Assembly: GCF_002216795.1 (NCBI RefSeq)
Contig: NZ_CP022316.1
Span: 1,612,001-1,676,000, forward strand
DNA length: 64,000 nt
Direction of reading: 5' to 3'
DNA from: Brachybacterium avium
GTDB taxonomy: Bacteria; Actinomycetota; Actinomycetes; Actinomycetales; Dermabacteraceae
Part shown: positions 28,049 through 37,119 of the stretch, piece after piece
How positions within the stretch are numbered: the stretch's first letter is position 1
Layout: each line of letters starts with the position of its first letter
Notes under the pieces: generated by a model
The model's input: the letters and a program-made list of their open reading frames with translations, nothing else
Databases searched by the model: none
What the model was told of the DNA's origin: nothing
Translations under genes and position numbers: made by a program

Positions 28049-28169
28049 AGTTTCGCGCTGCGCGGCGCGGGGTGCGGCTGCGCGGCTCTGCGCCGTGCGG
28101 CTACGCACCGCACGACCCCCTGCCACGGTAGACCTCCCAGCCTCGCCCGTCTCTGACAGACTCGATGCC

Positions 28170-29396
28170 ATGGAGACCACCGGCCCCTGGACCCGTGCCG
28201 CCGCCGCTGCCGGCCTGCTGAAGGGCGGGCGGGCGCGCCCCAGCGTGTTCGCGCAGATGTCCGCGCGCGCCCTCGCGCACGACGCGCTGAACCTCGGGCA
28301 GGGCTTCCCCGATGATCCCCCGCCCGTCGCGGTCGCCGAGGCGGCGATCGAGGCGATACGGCAGGGCCGCAACCAGTACCCGCCCGGCATCGGGGAGGCG
28401 GGGCTGCGGGAGGCGATCGCCGAGCACCAGTCCCGCTTCTACGGGCTGAGTTGGGATCCGGCGGACGAGGTGCTGGTGACCACGGGCGCGACCGAGGCGC
28501 TGGCGGCGACGATCCTGGCCCTGGTCGAACCTGGTGATGAGGTGATCACCCTCGAGCCGTTCTACGACCAGTACGCGGCGATCATCGCCCTGGCCGGCGG
28601 GATCCACCGCACGGTGCCGGTCACCTCCAGCACCGACGCCGGATCGGGGGACCTGGTGCTGGACGTCTCCCCGGAGGCGCTGCGCGGCGCCTTCTCCGAG
28701 CGCACTCGCCTGGTGCTGGTGAACACCCCGCACAACCCCACCGGGATGATGCTGCCCGCGGAATCGCTGCAGGCGATCGTCGACGAGGCGGTGCGCCACG
28801 ACGCCCTGATCGCCACCGACGAGGTCTACGAGCACCTCACCTTCGGCGCCGCCCACCAGCCGATCGCCGCCCTGCCCGGTGCGCAGGACCGCACCGTCTC
28901 GATCTCTTCGGCCGGGAAGACCTTCTCGGTCACCGGCTGGAAGATCGGCTGGATCACCGCCCGGGCGGAGCTGATCACGGCGATCACCGGGGTGAAGCAG
29001 TGGCTGACCTACTCCTCCGGGGCACCCTTCCAGCCCGCCGTGGCGGTGGGGCTGGGCATGCCGCGATCAGCCTTCCAGGAGCTGGCCGCGGATCTGCGCG
29101 AACGCCGGGACCTGCTCACCGACGGGCTGCGCGAGATCGGCTTCCGGGTGAGCGTGCCCGCGGCCGGCTACTTCACGGTCGCCGATGCCGGGCCGCTCGG
29201 GGAGCCCGCCGCCGACGCCCTGGCGGAGCGGCTGCCGACGGAGGCCGGGGTGGTGGCGATCCCGCTATCCGCCTTCTACCGCGACGGCGACGCCGGGGAG
29301 GCGAGCGCCTATCTGCGCATGGCGTTCTGCAAGAGCCGCGCGACCATCGAGCAGGCGCTCGAGCAGCTCGACGCCTGGGCGACGCCGCGGCGCTGA
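28170..29396 (+). CDS. PLP-dependent aminotransferase, class I/II
   Basis: A 408-residue fold-type I aminotransferase. Family blocks: NLGQGFPDDPPP, YPPGIGEAGLREAIAEH, TTGATEALAATILAL, VNTPHNPTGMML, and the PLP lysine in SSAGKTFSVTGWKIGW. The set resembles DapC-type or kynurenine/methionine aminotransferases used in actinobacteria for N-succinyl-diaminopimelate or keto-acid transamination. Start is the ATG at 28170; the open frame upstream is not similar and overlaps the 47-bp element. Substrate not determined. Confidence 0.88.
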   Translation: METTGPWTRAAAAAGLLKGGRARPSVFAQMSARALAHDALNLGQGFPDDPPPVAVAEAAIEAIRQGRNQYPPGIGEAGLREAIAEHQSRFYGLSWDPADEVLVTTGATEALAATILALVEPGDEVITLEPFYDQYAAIIALAGGIHRTVPVTSSTDAGSGDLVLDVSPEALRGAFSERTRLVLVNTPHNPTGMMLPAESLQAIVDEAVRHDALIATDEVYEHLTFGAAHQPIAALPGAQDRTVSISSAGKTFSVTGWKIGWITARAELITAITGVKQWLTYSSGAPFQPAVAVGLGMPRSAFQELAADLRERRDLLTDGLREIGFRVSVPAAGYFTVADAGPLGEPAADALAERLPTEAGVVAIPLSAFYRDGDAGEASAYLRMAFCKSRATIEQALEQLDAWATPRR

Positions 29397-29417
29397 GCAA
29401 GCGCCTCCCCGCCGGAT

Positions 29418-29470
29418 GCGCTCACGGCCCGCCCTCCTCCTGGACAGGAGTGGGGGCGGGCCATGAGCGC
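29418..29470. terminator. Bidirectional terminator
   Basis: A long hairpin with an outer stem GCGCTCA/TGAGCGC and an inner GGCCCGCCC/GGGCGGGCC and CTCCTG/CAGGAG pairing lies between the convergent aminotransferase gene and the DUF4352-like gene. Confidence 0.8.
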
Positions 29471-29487
29471 GGGGCGGGGCGAGGGCC

Positions 29488-30441
29488 TCAGGTGGCGCTG
29501 ACCCAGGACTCCTCCCCGCCGAAGTCGAACAGGGCACCCACGGTGAAGTGTCCGGACTCGATCTCGGCGGAGGGCACGATGATCCCGTAATCCCAGGTGG
29601 CGCTGTCGCCGTCGTAGAGGGTGTCGGTGTAGATGACGCTCTGCGGGGTCAGGGCGCCCTCATCGGTGTAGGTCCCCCCGGCCTCGGAGCGGTAGTCCAG
29701 GGTGAGCAGCAGGATCGGCTCCGCCGTATCCTCGCCGTGGTAGGTGACCGTGACCGGGACCAGGATGTAGGTCTGGTTCTCGGAGACCTCGGTGTTGCCG
29801 GAGCTGGCGTCCATGACCACCTCGGTCGCATCCCAGTCGATCTCGCCGATCGTCACGTCGAGGGTCCCGCCCTCGCCGTCGTCGATGGTGAACTCCTGGC
29901 CGAGGGCGTAGGGGTCGTCCTCGGTTCCGGAGCCATCACCCGCCGGCTCCTCGCTCGGCTCATCCGTCGGCTCGTCGCTCGGCTCATCCGTCGGCTCGTC
30001 GCTCGGCTCGTCGCTCGGCTCATCCGTCGGCTCATCGGTCGGTTCGTCGGTCGGGTCCTCGCCGCCCTCGGTGGTGGTGGTCTCCCCGCCGCCGGTGGGT
30101 TCCCCGCCGCTGCGCGCGAACAGGAAGATCCCTCCTCCCACGACGATCAGCAGCAGTGCGAGCAGCGCACAGCCGGCGCAGATGAGGATCGGGACCTTGT
30201 ACGACTTCTTCGGCGCACCGCCCTGGGGCGTGAAGCCCTGCCCTCCCCCGTCGCCGAAGCTCGGTGCGAAGGCTCCGCCCTGACCGTAGTCGCCGTTCGC
30301 GGAGCTCGGCCCGGTCCCCGGCGCGCCGAAACCGTGCGGGGACTGTCCCTGTGCGCCGTACCCTCCGTTCGCCGACGACTGGCCGTAGGGATCTCCGGAG
30401 GGCGGCTGCTGGCCCCATCCGTTCTGCGGTGGCTGCGACAT
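29488..30441 (-). CDS. Membrane-anchored DUF4352-like protein with DEP(T/S) repeats
   Basis: A 317-residue protein. Residues 1-80 are Gly/Gln/Pro-rich and cytoplasmic. One membrane helix follows (PILICAGCALLALLLIVVGG). An extracellular linker contains about nine DEPT/DEPS units (DNA 29949-30060). The C-terminal beta domain has GTLDVTIGEIDWDATEVVM, TYILVPVTVTYHGED and similar strands. This domain matches the extracellular halves of two genes nearby (33024 and 33852). The role is unknown; DUF4352-type domains are immunoglobulin-like and occur in surface proteins. ATG at 30441 is the plausible start. Confidence 0.7.
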   Translation of the reverse strand: MSQPPQNGWGQQPPSGDPYGQSSANGGYGAQGQSPHGFGAPGTGPSSANGDYGQGGAFAPSFGDGGGQGFTPQGGAPKKSYKVPILICAGCALLALLLIVVGGGIFLFARSGGEPTGGGETTTTEGGEDPTDEPTDEPTDEPSDEPSDEPTDEPSDEPTDEPSEEPAGDGSGTEDDPYALGQEFTIDDGEGGTLDVTIGEIDWDATEVVMDASSGNTEVSENQTYILVPVTVTYHGEDTAEPILLLTLDYRSEAGGTYTDEGALTPQSVIYTDTLYDGDSATWDYGIIVPSAEIESGHFTVGALFDFGGEESWVSAT

Positions 30442-30599
30442 GTTCTGTTCCGGCGCCGAGTGCGACGCCGTCCCCTCTCTCTCCTGACACGACCTGCTGC
30501 GGTCGAGCCCCCTGGGCCCGTGCGCCACATCGTACGGGGCACCCAGCCGGCATTCAGGGATCTCGCCTCCCCTTCCGGTCACGTCCGGTCAGGAAGCAT

Positions 30600-30639
30600 C
30601 CCGCCCCGGGACCCGAGGGAGGTCGGGGACCGGGACGGG
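30600..30639. terminator. Imperfect terminator hairpin after fadB
   Basis: The arms 30600-30616 and 30623-30639 pair at 14 of 17 positions with a 6-base loop, just downstream of the fadB stop codon on the minus strand. Confidence 0.55.
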
Positions 30640-30653
30640 AGCAGCCCGACCCC

Positions 30654-32855
30654 TCAGCCGCGGCCGGTGAACATCTCGCCGTGGAAGGTGCGGCCGGCCG
30701 CCCGCTGCGAGGCGCCGGAGGAGTCGAGGTACGGGGTGACGCCGCCGCGGTGGCGGGGGAACCCGGCACCCAGGATCAGCGCGAGGTCCACCTGCTCGGG
30801 GCGCTCGACCACACCCGACGCGAGCATCAGCGCGATCTCCTCGGCCAGCCCGTCCTGGACCTTCTCCAGCAGCGCATCGCCGACCGGGGCCGTCGCGGCG
30901 GCGGGATCCGTCCCGAACACCTCGGCGACCGCAGGCGAGACCGTCGGGTGCACGGAGGTCTTGCTGCGCTCGGTGAAGCGGGCCTGCTTCTCGACCATGG
31001 CGCTCAGCCCCGCAGAGGCGTGGAAGCGGTCGCCGAGCTCCGCGGCGAGCACCTGGCCCACGTGATCGGCGACGGCGAGGCCCACCAGGTCCAGCAGTGC
31101 GAAGGGGCGCATCGGCAGGCCGAGGGCGTCGAGGGAGGCATCGACCTCCGCCGGATCCGCTCCGGCGTCGACGGAGGCCAGGACCGCGCCGAGCACCCGG
31201 AACAGCAGGCGGTTGACGATGAAGCCGGGAGCGTCCGCGCTGCGCACGGCGAACTTCTTCAGGCGGCGCACCACCTCGAGGCCGGTGGCGAGGGTCGCCT
31301 CGTCGGTGGCCGCGGTGTGGATCACCTCCACCAGCGGCATCTTGGCGACCGGATTGAAGAAGTGCAGGCCCACGACACGCTCGGGGTGGGCGAGCTCCTC
31401 CGCCATCCGCGCCACCGACAGCGAGGAGGTGTTGGTGACCAGCAGGGCGTCCTCGGCCAGGACGCTCTCGAGCTCGGCGAAGACGGACTGCTTGATCGCG
31501 AGCACCTCGGGGACCGCCTCGAGCACGAGGTCGCAGCCCGCGAGGTCCTGCAGGTCCGTGGTGGCCGAGAGGTTCTCGGCGATCTGCGTCGCCGCGGCCT
31601 CGTCGAGCATCCCTCGGGCAGCGGTCTGGGAGATCACCTCGCGCGCGGCGGCCAGCCCCTTGGAAGCAGTCGCCGTGTCGAGGTCGCGCATCACCACGGG
31701 GACCTGCAGGCCCAGTGCCAGCTGCGCGGCGATCTGCGAGGCCATCAGGCCCGCGCCGGCCACGCCCACGCGCCGGATCTCACGAGCTCCCTCGACGGGG
31801 GCACGGCCGGGCTTGCCGCGGCGCAGCAGCTCGGCGGAGTACATCGAGGCGGCGGCCGCATCGCTGCGCACCAGCTCCTCCAGCGCGGCGCCCTCCCGGG
31901 CGAGGGCCTCGGAGAGGGTGGAGCCGGGCAGCGCCTGCAGCAGCGCGAGCGCACGGCCGACGGCAGGTGCTCCCTGCACCTCGAGCCGGGAGGCCCAGGT
32001 ACGGCGGGTCTCCGCGCTGCCATGGGCGGCGTCCAGGGCGTCGAGCAGTGCCTCGGCCTCGGGGGTGTCGACCCCGGGCAGCGGCGCCTCGCGCCCGGCC
32101 CAGGCGCCCGGGGCGTCGGCCGGGGCACCGGCGACGGTCGCGGCGAGCGCGGGATCGACCACGTCGGCGTCGGTCTCCTCGAGGTCGACATGGGCGGCGA
32201 CCAGGGCTGCGAACTGGTCCAGCGCCTCCTCGAGGTCGTCGGCGAGCTCGTCGACCAGGCCCTCCTCGAGGGCCTGCTCGGCGCGCAGCTGCTTGTCACG
32301 CGCCGGGTCCTCGAGGATCATCCGCACGGCGGTCTCCGCACCGACGACGGACTGCAGCAGGGTGGTGCCGCCCCAGCCGGGCAGGATGCCGAGGCTGGTC
32401 TCCGGCACGCCGACGCCGCGCACGTCGGGGGCGGCGGTGCGGACATCGGCCATCAGCGCGACCTCGAGCCCGCCGCCGAGGGCGACCCCGTTGAGGTGGG
32501 CGAGCACCGGCACGGGGCTGGTGCGCACGCGGATCTGCAGGTCGTGGGCGGCGCGGGTCATGCCCTCGACGTGGGCTGCCGCGGTGGGGTCGGCGAACAT
32601 CGACAGGTCGGCACCGGCGAGGAAGACCCGCCCGGTGCCGGTCATGGCGATGGCCTGGATCTCTCCGGCCTCGGCCCGGTCCAGGGCGGTCGCGATCGCG
32701 CCGGTGACGGCCTCGATCGAGCGGGGCCCGAGGGTCGCGGGGCGGCGCTCCTCCCCCTCCGGCGGTGCGAAGGTCAGCACGGCCACGGTCCCCAGGCCCG
32801 GATGCTCGCGGTCCTCGGTGAGGACTCGGGTGACGTGCTCGGTGTAGCTGCTCAT
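30654..32855 (-). CDS. fadB: Multifunctional fatty acid oxidation protein (enoyl-CoA hydratase/3-hydroxyacyl-CoA dehydrogenase)
   Basis: A 733-residue FadB/FadJ-type alpha subunit. The N-terminal crotonase domain has the oxyanion-hole GTGRVFLAGADLSMF and HLNGVALGGGLEVALMADVR and the catalytic-Glu region VPETSLGILPGWGGTTLL. Then comes the NAD-binding domain (RRVGVAGAGLMASQIAAQLA), DLVLEAVPE, VTNTSSLSV, and GLHFFNPVAKMPLVEVI with the catalytic His. The HCDH C-terminal domain has APGFIVNRLLFRVLGA. It catalyses hydration and dehydrogenation in beta-oxidation. AAAGG precedes the ATG. The promoter region shares a motif with that of the thiolase/acyl-CoA dehydrogenase operon at 48.9 kb. Confidence 0.93.
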   Translation of the reverse strand: MSSYTEHVTRVLTEDREHPGLGTVAVLTFAPPEGEERRPATLGPRSIEAVTGAIATALDRAEAGEIQAIAMTGTGRVFLAGADLSMFADPTAAAHVEGMTRAAHDLQIRVRTSPVPVLAHLNGVALGGGLEVALMADVRTAAPDVRGVGVPETSLGILPGWGGTTLLQSVVGAETAVRMILEDPARDKQLRAEQALEEGLVDELADDLEEALDQFAALVAAHVDLEETDADVVDPALAATVAGAPADAPGAWAGREAPLPGVDTPEAEALLDALDAAHGSAETRRTWASRLEVQGAPAVGRALALLQALPGSTLSEALAREGAALEELVRSDAAAASMYSAELLRRGKPGRAPVEGAREIRRVGVAGAGLMASQIAAQLALGLQVPVVMRDLDTATASKGLAAAREVISQTAARGMLDEAAATQIAENLSATTDLQDLAGCDLVLEAVPEVLAIKQSVFAELESVLAEDALLVTNTSSLSVARMAEELAHPERVVGLHFFNPVAKMPLVEVIHTAATDEATLATGLEVVRRLKKFAVRSADAPGFIVNRLLFRVLGAVLASVDAGADPAEVDASLDALGLPMRPFALLDLVGLAVADHVGQVLAAELGDRFHASAGLSAMVEKQARFTERSKTSVHPTVSPAVAEVFGTDPAAATAPVGDALLEKVQDGLAEEIALMLASGVVERPEQVDLALILGAGFPRHRGGVTPYLDSSGASQRAAGRTFHGEMFTGRG

Positions 32856-32908
32856 CAGTGACCTTTCGCGATCTCTTCGTCGAGGGTGGGCGCCGCCCCA
32901 CAGTTGCC

Positions 32909-32922
32909 TGATACTGCGGGTT
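32909..32922 (-). promoter_or_regulatory. Shared fatty-acid gene motif upstream of fadB
   Basis: TGATACTGCGGGTT on the plus strand, about 54 bases upstream of the fadB start. The same motif with one change (TGATACTACGGGTT) lies upstream of the thiolase gene at 48917. On the minus strand it reads AACCCGCAGTATCA, in which CAGTAT could be the -10 box, so the motif may be a promoter core, an operator, or both. Confidence 0.6.
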
Positions 32923-33023
32923 TCATATAGATCATGCCTCAGACCGGGCTCGGGTGTCCACCGGGCTCGGGCATCCTCGGGATCGGCCGTCGCGGCGCGG
33001 GCGCGGAGATCCGCACCTCGCCC

Positions 33024-33728
33024 TCAGACCGCGTCGACCCAGGCGCCGGCGTCGACGTCCCGCACGACGTCATCGAACACGAAATGGCCTCCCGCCTCGA
33101 GGCCCGCCGGGACCTCGAAGCAGAACTCCGCGAGGAAGCCGCCGTCCTCGGCGACGCCCCGCTGCCCGATCAACTCGTCGTGGCCCGGGGTGACGCGGTA
33201 GCTCCGTGCGTACTCGGTGCCGTCCTGCGCCACGTACGTCACGTTCGCCCAGTTGCCGGCGCCGATGCCGTCGAAGCCGTCCCCGTGGTAGGCCCCCTCC
33301 ACCGTGAGCAGGAGGTATCTGTTCCCCTCCCGCGGCTCCTCGTTGAAGGAGTTCGCCTCATGGATCTCCTCGGTCGCGTCCCAGTCCACCTCCGTGACCG
33401 TCACCTCCACCTCGCCCCCGAGAGCGGTGGAGCGGAGCGGGAAGGTGCTGCCGAGGGGGACGGCGGAATCCGCACCCGCCGGCGTCTTGTCGAGGACCGT
33501 CGGCTCCTCGGCGGGAGGCGTGCCGTCGGTGCTCTCCGCCCTGCCCTCGCCGTCGACGACCGGGGTGCTCCCGCCGTCCTGCAGCGCGCGCACGCCGAAG
33601 AAGCCACCGACGCCGAGCAGCAGGCCCGCGATCACGGAGAGGCAGCCGACGGCGGCATAGAAGGAGGTGCGCGGGCGGCGCGGCACGGCGGGCCCCGGCA
33701 GCGGGACCGTGGGCGGCGTCTGGTGCAT
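33024..33728 (-). CDS. Membrane-anchored DUF4352-like protein
   Basis: A 234-residue protein with a short cytoplasmic Pro-rich N-terminus, one helix (FYAAVGCLSVIAGLLLGVGG) and an extracellular beta domain (GGEVEVTVTEVDWDATEEIH, then EGNRYLLLTVEGAYHGDG). The beta domain aligns with those of 29488 and 33852: a [VI]-x-E-[VI]-D-[WL]-[DE]-A-T core then a long strand. The ATG at 33728 is chosen by topology; it has no strong ribosome site. Function unknown. Confidence 0.65.
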   Translation of the reverse strand: MHQTPPTVPLPGPAVPRRPRTSFYAAVGCLSVIAGLLLGVGGFFGVRALQDGGSTPVVDGEGRAESTDGTPPAEEPTVLDKTPAGADSAVPLGSTFPLRSTALGGEVEVTVTEVDWDATEEIHEANSFNEEPREGNRYLLLTVEGAYHGDGFDGIGAGNWANVTYVAQDGTEYARSYRVTPGHDELIGQRGVAEDGGFLAEFCFEVPAGLEAGGHFVFDDVVRDVDAGAWVDAV

Positions 33729-33851
33729 GGCTGTGCGCGGCGCGGCGGCCTGTCGGCCCCTCGCGCCGGACCCCCCTTCTCGGACGAAGCTGCGGCGCGG
33801 CTCCCCCGCGCCTGCGATCACGCTAGCCCACGCAGGTGCCGGCGCCGGGGC

Positions 33852-34832
33852 TCAGGCGGCCGCGAAGTAGAGGATCTCGCCACTGAAGGTCTCCACGCCC
33901 AGCCGGAAGTCGTCGACCTCGCCCTCAGGGACCACGAAGGCGCTGTGGAAGCGAGCGGTCTCCCCGTCCTGCAGCGGGCTGATGGCCTTCATCGGGTCGG
34001 CGACCAGGCCATCGGCGACATCCGGGAAGTAGGTGAGGTCGGATTCCCCGGTCAGCCACAGCTCCTCGGCGGGGGCGAGCTGTCCAGGCCCGTCGTAGCG
34101 CACCTCGTAGGTCGCCAGCACCAGCCGGTAGCCGTCCTGGACCACATCCCGCCCGTCGGCCCTCGGGACGGTCGCCTCGAGGTCGACCTCGAGCGCGGTG
34201 ACGCTGAGGGTCCCCTCGGTCCAGGCCGTCCAGCTCACGGTGTGCTCGCCGACGGTCGCCGGGTCGTCGTAGCCGCCGGTCCCATCGGTCACCTCCCGTC
34301 CCGTGGAGTCGGTGACGGTTCCCGGCTCGCGCTCCGGGGAGGTCGACGAGGCCGGTCCGTCGGAGCTCTCCTCCTCGGTGGACGGCTCGGCGAGGGGTGC
34401 CGCGGGGTCTCGTGAGGTCATCCGTTCGATCCCGCCGAGCACGAGCGCGATCGAGGCCACCAGCGCCGCCGCCTGCACGATGACGATCGCGACGATGGCC
34501 CAGGCGGGCAGGGCACCGCGGCGCGGGCCGGGAGTGGTCTGCTCCGGCTGCGGGTCATAGGTGAAGGCCGGGGCGCCGTACGGGCCGGCACCCTCGAAGG
34601 CCCCGAACGGCGACCCCTGCGCCTCGGGCCCGCGAGCGTCCCGGTCCGTGGCGAGCACTCCCGGATCGGGCCCGGCGGCGGTCGGATCGCCGTCGCGACC
34701 CGTGGGCCCGTCGGCCGCGGCGCGGCGGTGGTCGGGCAGGCGGTGATCGGGCAATGCGAGCGGCTCCGGCTCGGACGGGGCGGAGCTGTCCTCCCAGTCA
34801 TAGCCGGAGGGTGCCTGCCGTCCCCGCGTCAT
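33852..34832 (-). CDS. Membrane-anchored DUF4352-like protein
   Basis: A 326-residue protein: about 108 hydrophilic residues, one membrane helix (WAIVAIVIVQAAALVASIAL), an acidic Ser/Glu linker, then the same extracellular beta domain (GTLSVTALEVDLEATV, then YRLVLATYEVRYDGPG). It is the third paralogue in a 5-kb stretch and is co-directional with the others. Its C-terminus FSGEILYFAAA resembles the ALFDFGG end of the first paralogue. Function unknown. Confidence 0.68.
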   Translation of the reverse strand: MTRGRQAPSGYDWEDSSAPSEPEPLALPDHRLPDHRRAAADGPTGRDGDPTAAGPDPGVLATDRDARGPEAQGSPFGAFEGAGPYGAPAFTYDPQPEQTTPGPRRGALPAWAIVAIVIVQAAALVASIALVLGGIERMTSRDPAAPLAEPSTEEESSDGPASSTSPEREPGTVTDSTGREVTDGTGGYDDPATVGEHTVSWTAWTEGTLSVTALEVDLEATVPRADGRDVVQDGYRLVLATYEVRYDGPGQLAPAEELWLTGESDLTYFPDVADGLVADPMKAISPLQDGETARFHSAFVVPEGEVDDFRLGVETFSGEILYFAAA

Positions 34833-34868
34833 GGGGCGAGCATACGGCGCGCAGTCGCGCCGGGATCC

Positions 34869-35126
34869 TCACCCCGGTACGGCAACAGCAGGGAAGCCCC
34901 CGCCCGTGGGGCCACCCATGACTTCGACGAGGGACGCACCGGCATCAGCGCCCAGGTATGCACGAGTCCCGAAGAACGCACCGAGGGCGAGCAGGAGCAC
35001 GAGCACCAGCAGTGCGACGCCCACGACCGCCGGTCGGGGCCTGCGAACATTCCGCGGCGCATCCGGCGCGGGGTGCTGATGATCCTGCGATCGTCGCCGG
35101 TCGGAGGGCTGTGAAGGCTGGGTCAT
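34869..35126 (-). CDS. Small single-helix membrane protein, possibly a truncated paralogue
   Basis: Eighty-five residues: a hydrophilic Arg/His-rich N-terminus, one helix (AVVGVALLVLVLLLALGAFF) and about 25 extracellular residues. The layout equals the first part of the adjacent DUF4352-like proteins, but the beta domain is absent. It may be a remnant or a small independent protein. No strong ribosome site is seen. Confidence 0.4.
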   Translation of the reverse strand: MTQPSQPSDRRRSQDHQHPAPDAPRNVRRPRPAVVGVALLVLVLLLALGAFFGTRAYLGADAGASLVEVMGGPTGGGFPAVAVPG

Positions 35127-35232
35127 GAGCGTCCGGCACGCAGGGCCGGGTCCTTTCACACGGGGACGCGCACGCCGGGGTCCGGCGCACGAGGCCACGT
35201 TATCGGAGTACGCCGCCGAGCACCGCTGCGGC

Positions 35233-35763
35233 TCAGAGACCCAGTGCGCTCTCCGTGCAGGTCTCCGTGTCGATCAGCGTTCCGCGGAGCGAGAGGCGGC
35301 CCTGCTCGTCGAGCACCAGCTCGGTGCCATGCCCGTCGTGGGTGGAGACGCTGTAGAGCGCGCCGGAGCGCGACGGCGCCCCGAGATCCTCGAAGCCGTG
35401 CTCGGCCAGCACCGGGTCCAGCCGTGCCGCGATCTCGTCCCAGCCCCCATCGCCGGAGACTCCCGCGAGGGTCCCCTCCGCCTCCCACACACCCGGCGAG
35501 TAGCGGCAGCGGCCGTCCTCCTCCCGGACGGTCCGCTGCGTCGGGTTCAGGACCCACTCCTGTGCCGAGAGCTCGGCGGTGAGATCCTCGGCCACCGCGT
35601 CGTAGTGGGCGACCGCACCCTCCGCCGGAAGCGGCTCACCTGCCGCGGTGCAGCCGACGGCGCACAGTGCGAGCGCCGTGAACACTGTGACGCGTCCTGT
35701 GACGCGTCCGGTCCTGTGCGACGCGCGCCTCGCGCGCTCCCGGGGCGCGGTGCTCCGTCCCAT
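35233..35763 (-). CDS. Hypothetical lipoprotein
   Basis: A 176-residue exported protein. An Arg-rich N-region, a hydrophobic stretch VFTALALCAVGC with a lipobox-like Cys, then a mature domain with WVLNPTQRTVREEDGRCRYS, WDEIAARLDPVLAEHGF and a C-terminal Cys (TETCTESALGL) that could form a disulfide with the RCRY Cys. The pattern resembles small actinobacterial lipoproteins of unknown function. It is divergent from the WXG-calpain gene, with a 13-bp tandem repeat in the shared upstream region. Confidence 0.65.
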   Translation of the reverse strand: MGRSTAPRERARRASHRTGRVTGRVTVFTALALCAVGCTAAGEPLPAEGAVAHYDAVAEDLTAELSAQEWVLNPTQRTVREEDGRCRYSPGVWEAEGTLAGVSGDGGWDEIAARLDPVLAEHGFEDLGAPSRSGALYSVSTHDGHGTELVLDEQGRLSLRGTLIDTETCTESALGL

Positions 35764-35835
35764 GCCCTCTGCCCCCTCGTCTCCAGTTCGTACTCCCGCG
35801 GACCGGTGCCCGCCGCCCGCGGGCCCGCAAGCCCT

Positions 35836-35887
35836 GTTCGATGGCCGCGTTCGACGGCGGCGTTCGATGGCCCCGTTCGATGGCGGC
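35836..35887. repeat. Four tandem 13-bp repeats upstream of the WXG-calpain gene
   Basis: Units GTTCGATGGCCGC, GTTCGACGGCGGC, GTTCGATGGCCCC and GTTCGATGGCGGC follow one another exactly. They lie in the 190-base region between the divergent lipoprotein and effector genes. Copy-number change here could alter expression of either gene. Confidence 0.9.
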
Positions 35888-35955
35888 GCGGGTGCCCGCC
35901 TCGGTAGTGTGCATGATAGGGGTCACCGGGGGAGGTGACGGAGAGGGGTGCACCT

Positions 35956-37119
35956 ATGACCGGATTTCTCGGGGCCGATCCGGAGCAGCTCATCGCGCTC
36001 GGCCGCACGATGGAGCGCCACGGCGAGCGCCTGCAGGATCTCGGCGGAAGTCTCGATGCCGCGGCGCGGGCCATGATCTGGAGGGGTGCGGATGCCGAGG
36101 CATTCCGGGACGCTCTGGCACCACGGGTCGTCTCGTCGCTGGCCGACGAGGCGATCCGGTTGGGCAGCGGTGCGCGAGACCTGTTCCGCCATGCGGCCCA
36201 GCAGGATGCGGTCTCGAGCATCGACGGCCGCGGGGACAGCGCGCGCTACTCCGAGCTGCTCGGCGGAGAATCCTGGTCCGACGTCATCAACTGGGCGCAG
36301 GACGTCTGGGAGAAGACGCCCTTCGACGACCCGATGGCGATCGAGGACCTCGGCGGCCGGTACATCGACAGTCCGGAAGGGGCAGGTTTCGTCCCCGGGG
36401 ACGTCGACCTCTCCGCGGAGGCGATCGGCGAGCAGCGCATGCGGCAGGGAAGCCTCGGCGACTGCTGGCTGCTCGCCGCACTGATGGCCACCGCGCAGTC
36501 GGACCCGCAGTTCCTCGCCGACAACATCACGCTGCGGGACGACGGGACGTGGGACGTCACGCTGTACGAGGACGGCCAGCCCGTCGTGGTCAATGTGTCG
36601 CCGGAGCAGATCGCCCGTGACGGGGCCCGGGTGGAGACGATGGGCGACCGCGAGGAGAACGACGGGTCGAACGACTGGGACAACGACGAGCTCGGGTTCA
36701 TGTCGATCTACGAACAGGCGGCGATCAACCACCTGGGACCGGACTACGAATCGGTGGTCGCCGACACCCCTGCTGCCGGCCTCGAGCTCGTCACGGGCGC
36801 CGATGCCGGCAGCTCGGACATCCTCTCCTGGGGTGGGCAGCCGTCGATCGAGCAGCTCGGGGCCGCCCTCGACGAGGGTCGGCCGATCACCGTGATGACC
36901 GATCCGCTCATGCCGTTCCGCGGTGACCTGTCCAGTGCGCACGTCTACCAGGTGACCGGCGTCGATGCCGCGAACGGTGAGGTCATCCTCGCCAATCCCT
37001 GGGGCGACGGGGCGAGCATGCCGGGCGAGGTCCGGGTGCCGCTGGACGTCTTCTACGGCAACAACATCGTGATGACCGGGGTCGGCGCCCCGAGTGAGCA
37101 GTTCGGAGGGAACGGATGA
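35956..37119 (+). CDS. WXG-motif effector with calpain-like cysteine protease domain
   Basis: A 387-residue protein. Residues 1-95 form a helical region with a WRG motif at 42-44, as in type VII secretion substrates. A linker (about 96-155) leads to a calpain/C2-type protease: QGSLGDCWLLAALMA with catalytic Cys170, His329 in SSAHVYQVTG, and Asn347 in LANPWGDG. All three catalytic residues are present. ATG at 35956 is used; a GTG at 35935 lacks room for a ribosome site. The next gene overlaps its stop by four bases and may encode a cognate inhibitor. No ESX secretion machinery is in the window, so export is inferred. Confidence 0.82.
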   Translation: MTGFLGADPEQLIALGRTMERHGERLQDLGGSLDAAARAMIWRGADAEAFRDALAPRVVSSLADEAIRLGSGARDLFRHAAQQDAVSSIDGRGDSARYSELLGGESWSDVINWAQDVWEKTPFDDPMAIEDLGGRYIDSPEGAGFVPGDVDLSAEAIGEQRMRQGSLGDCWLLAALMATAQSDPQFLADNITLRDDGTWDVTLYEDGQPVVVNVSPEQIARDGARVETMGDREENDGSNDWDNDELGFMSIYEQAAINHLGPDYESVVADTPAAGLELVTGADAGSSDILSWGGQPSIEQLGAALDEGRPITVMTDPLMPFRGDLSSAHVYQVTGVDAANGEVILANPWGDGASMPGEVRVPLDVFYGNNIVMTGVGAPSEQFGGNG

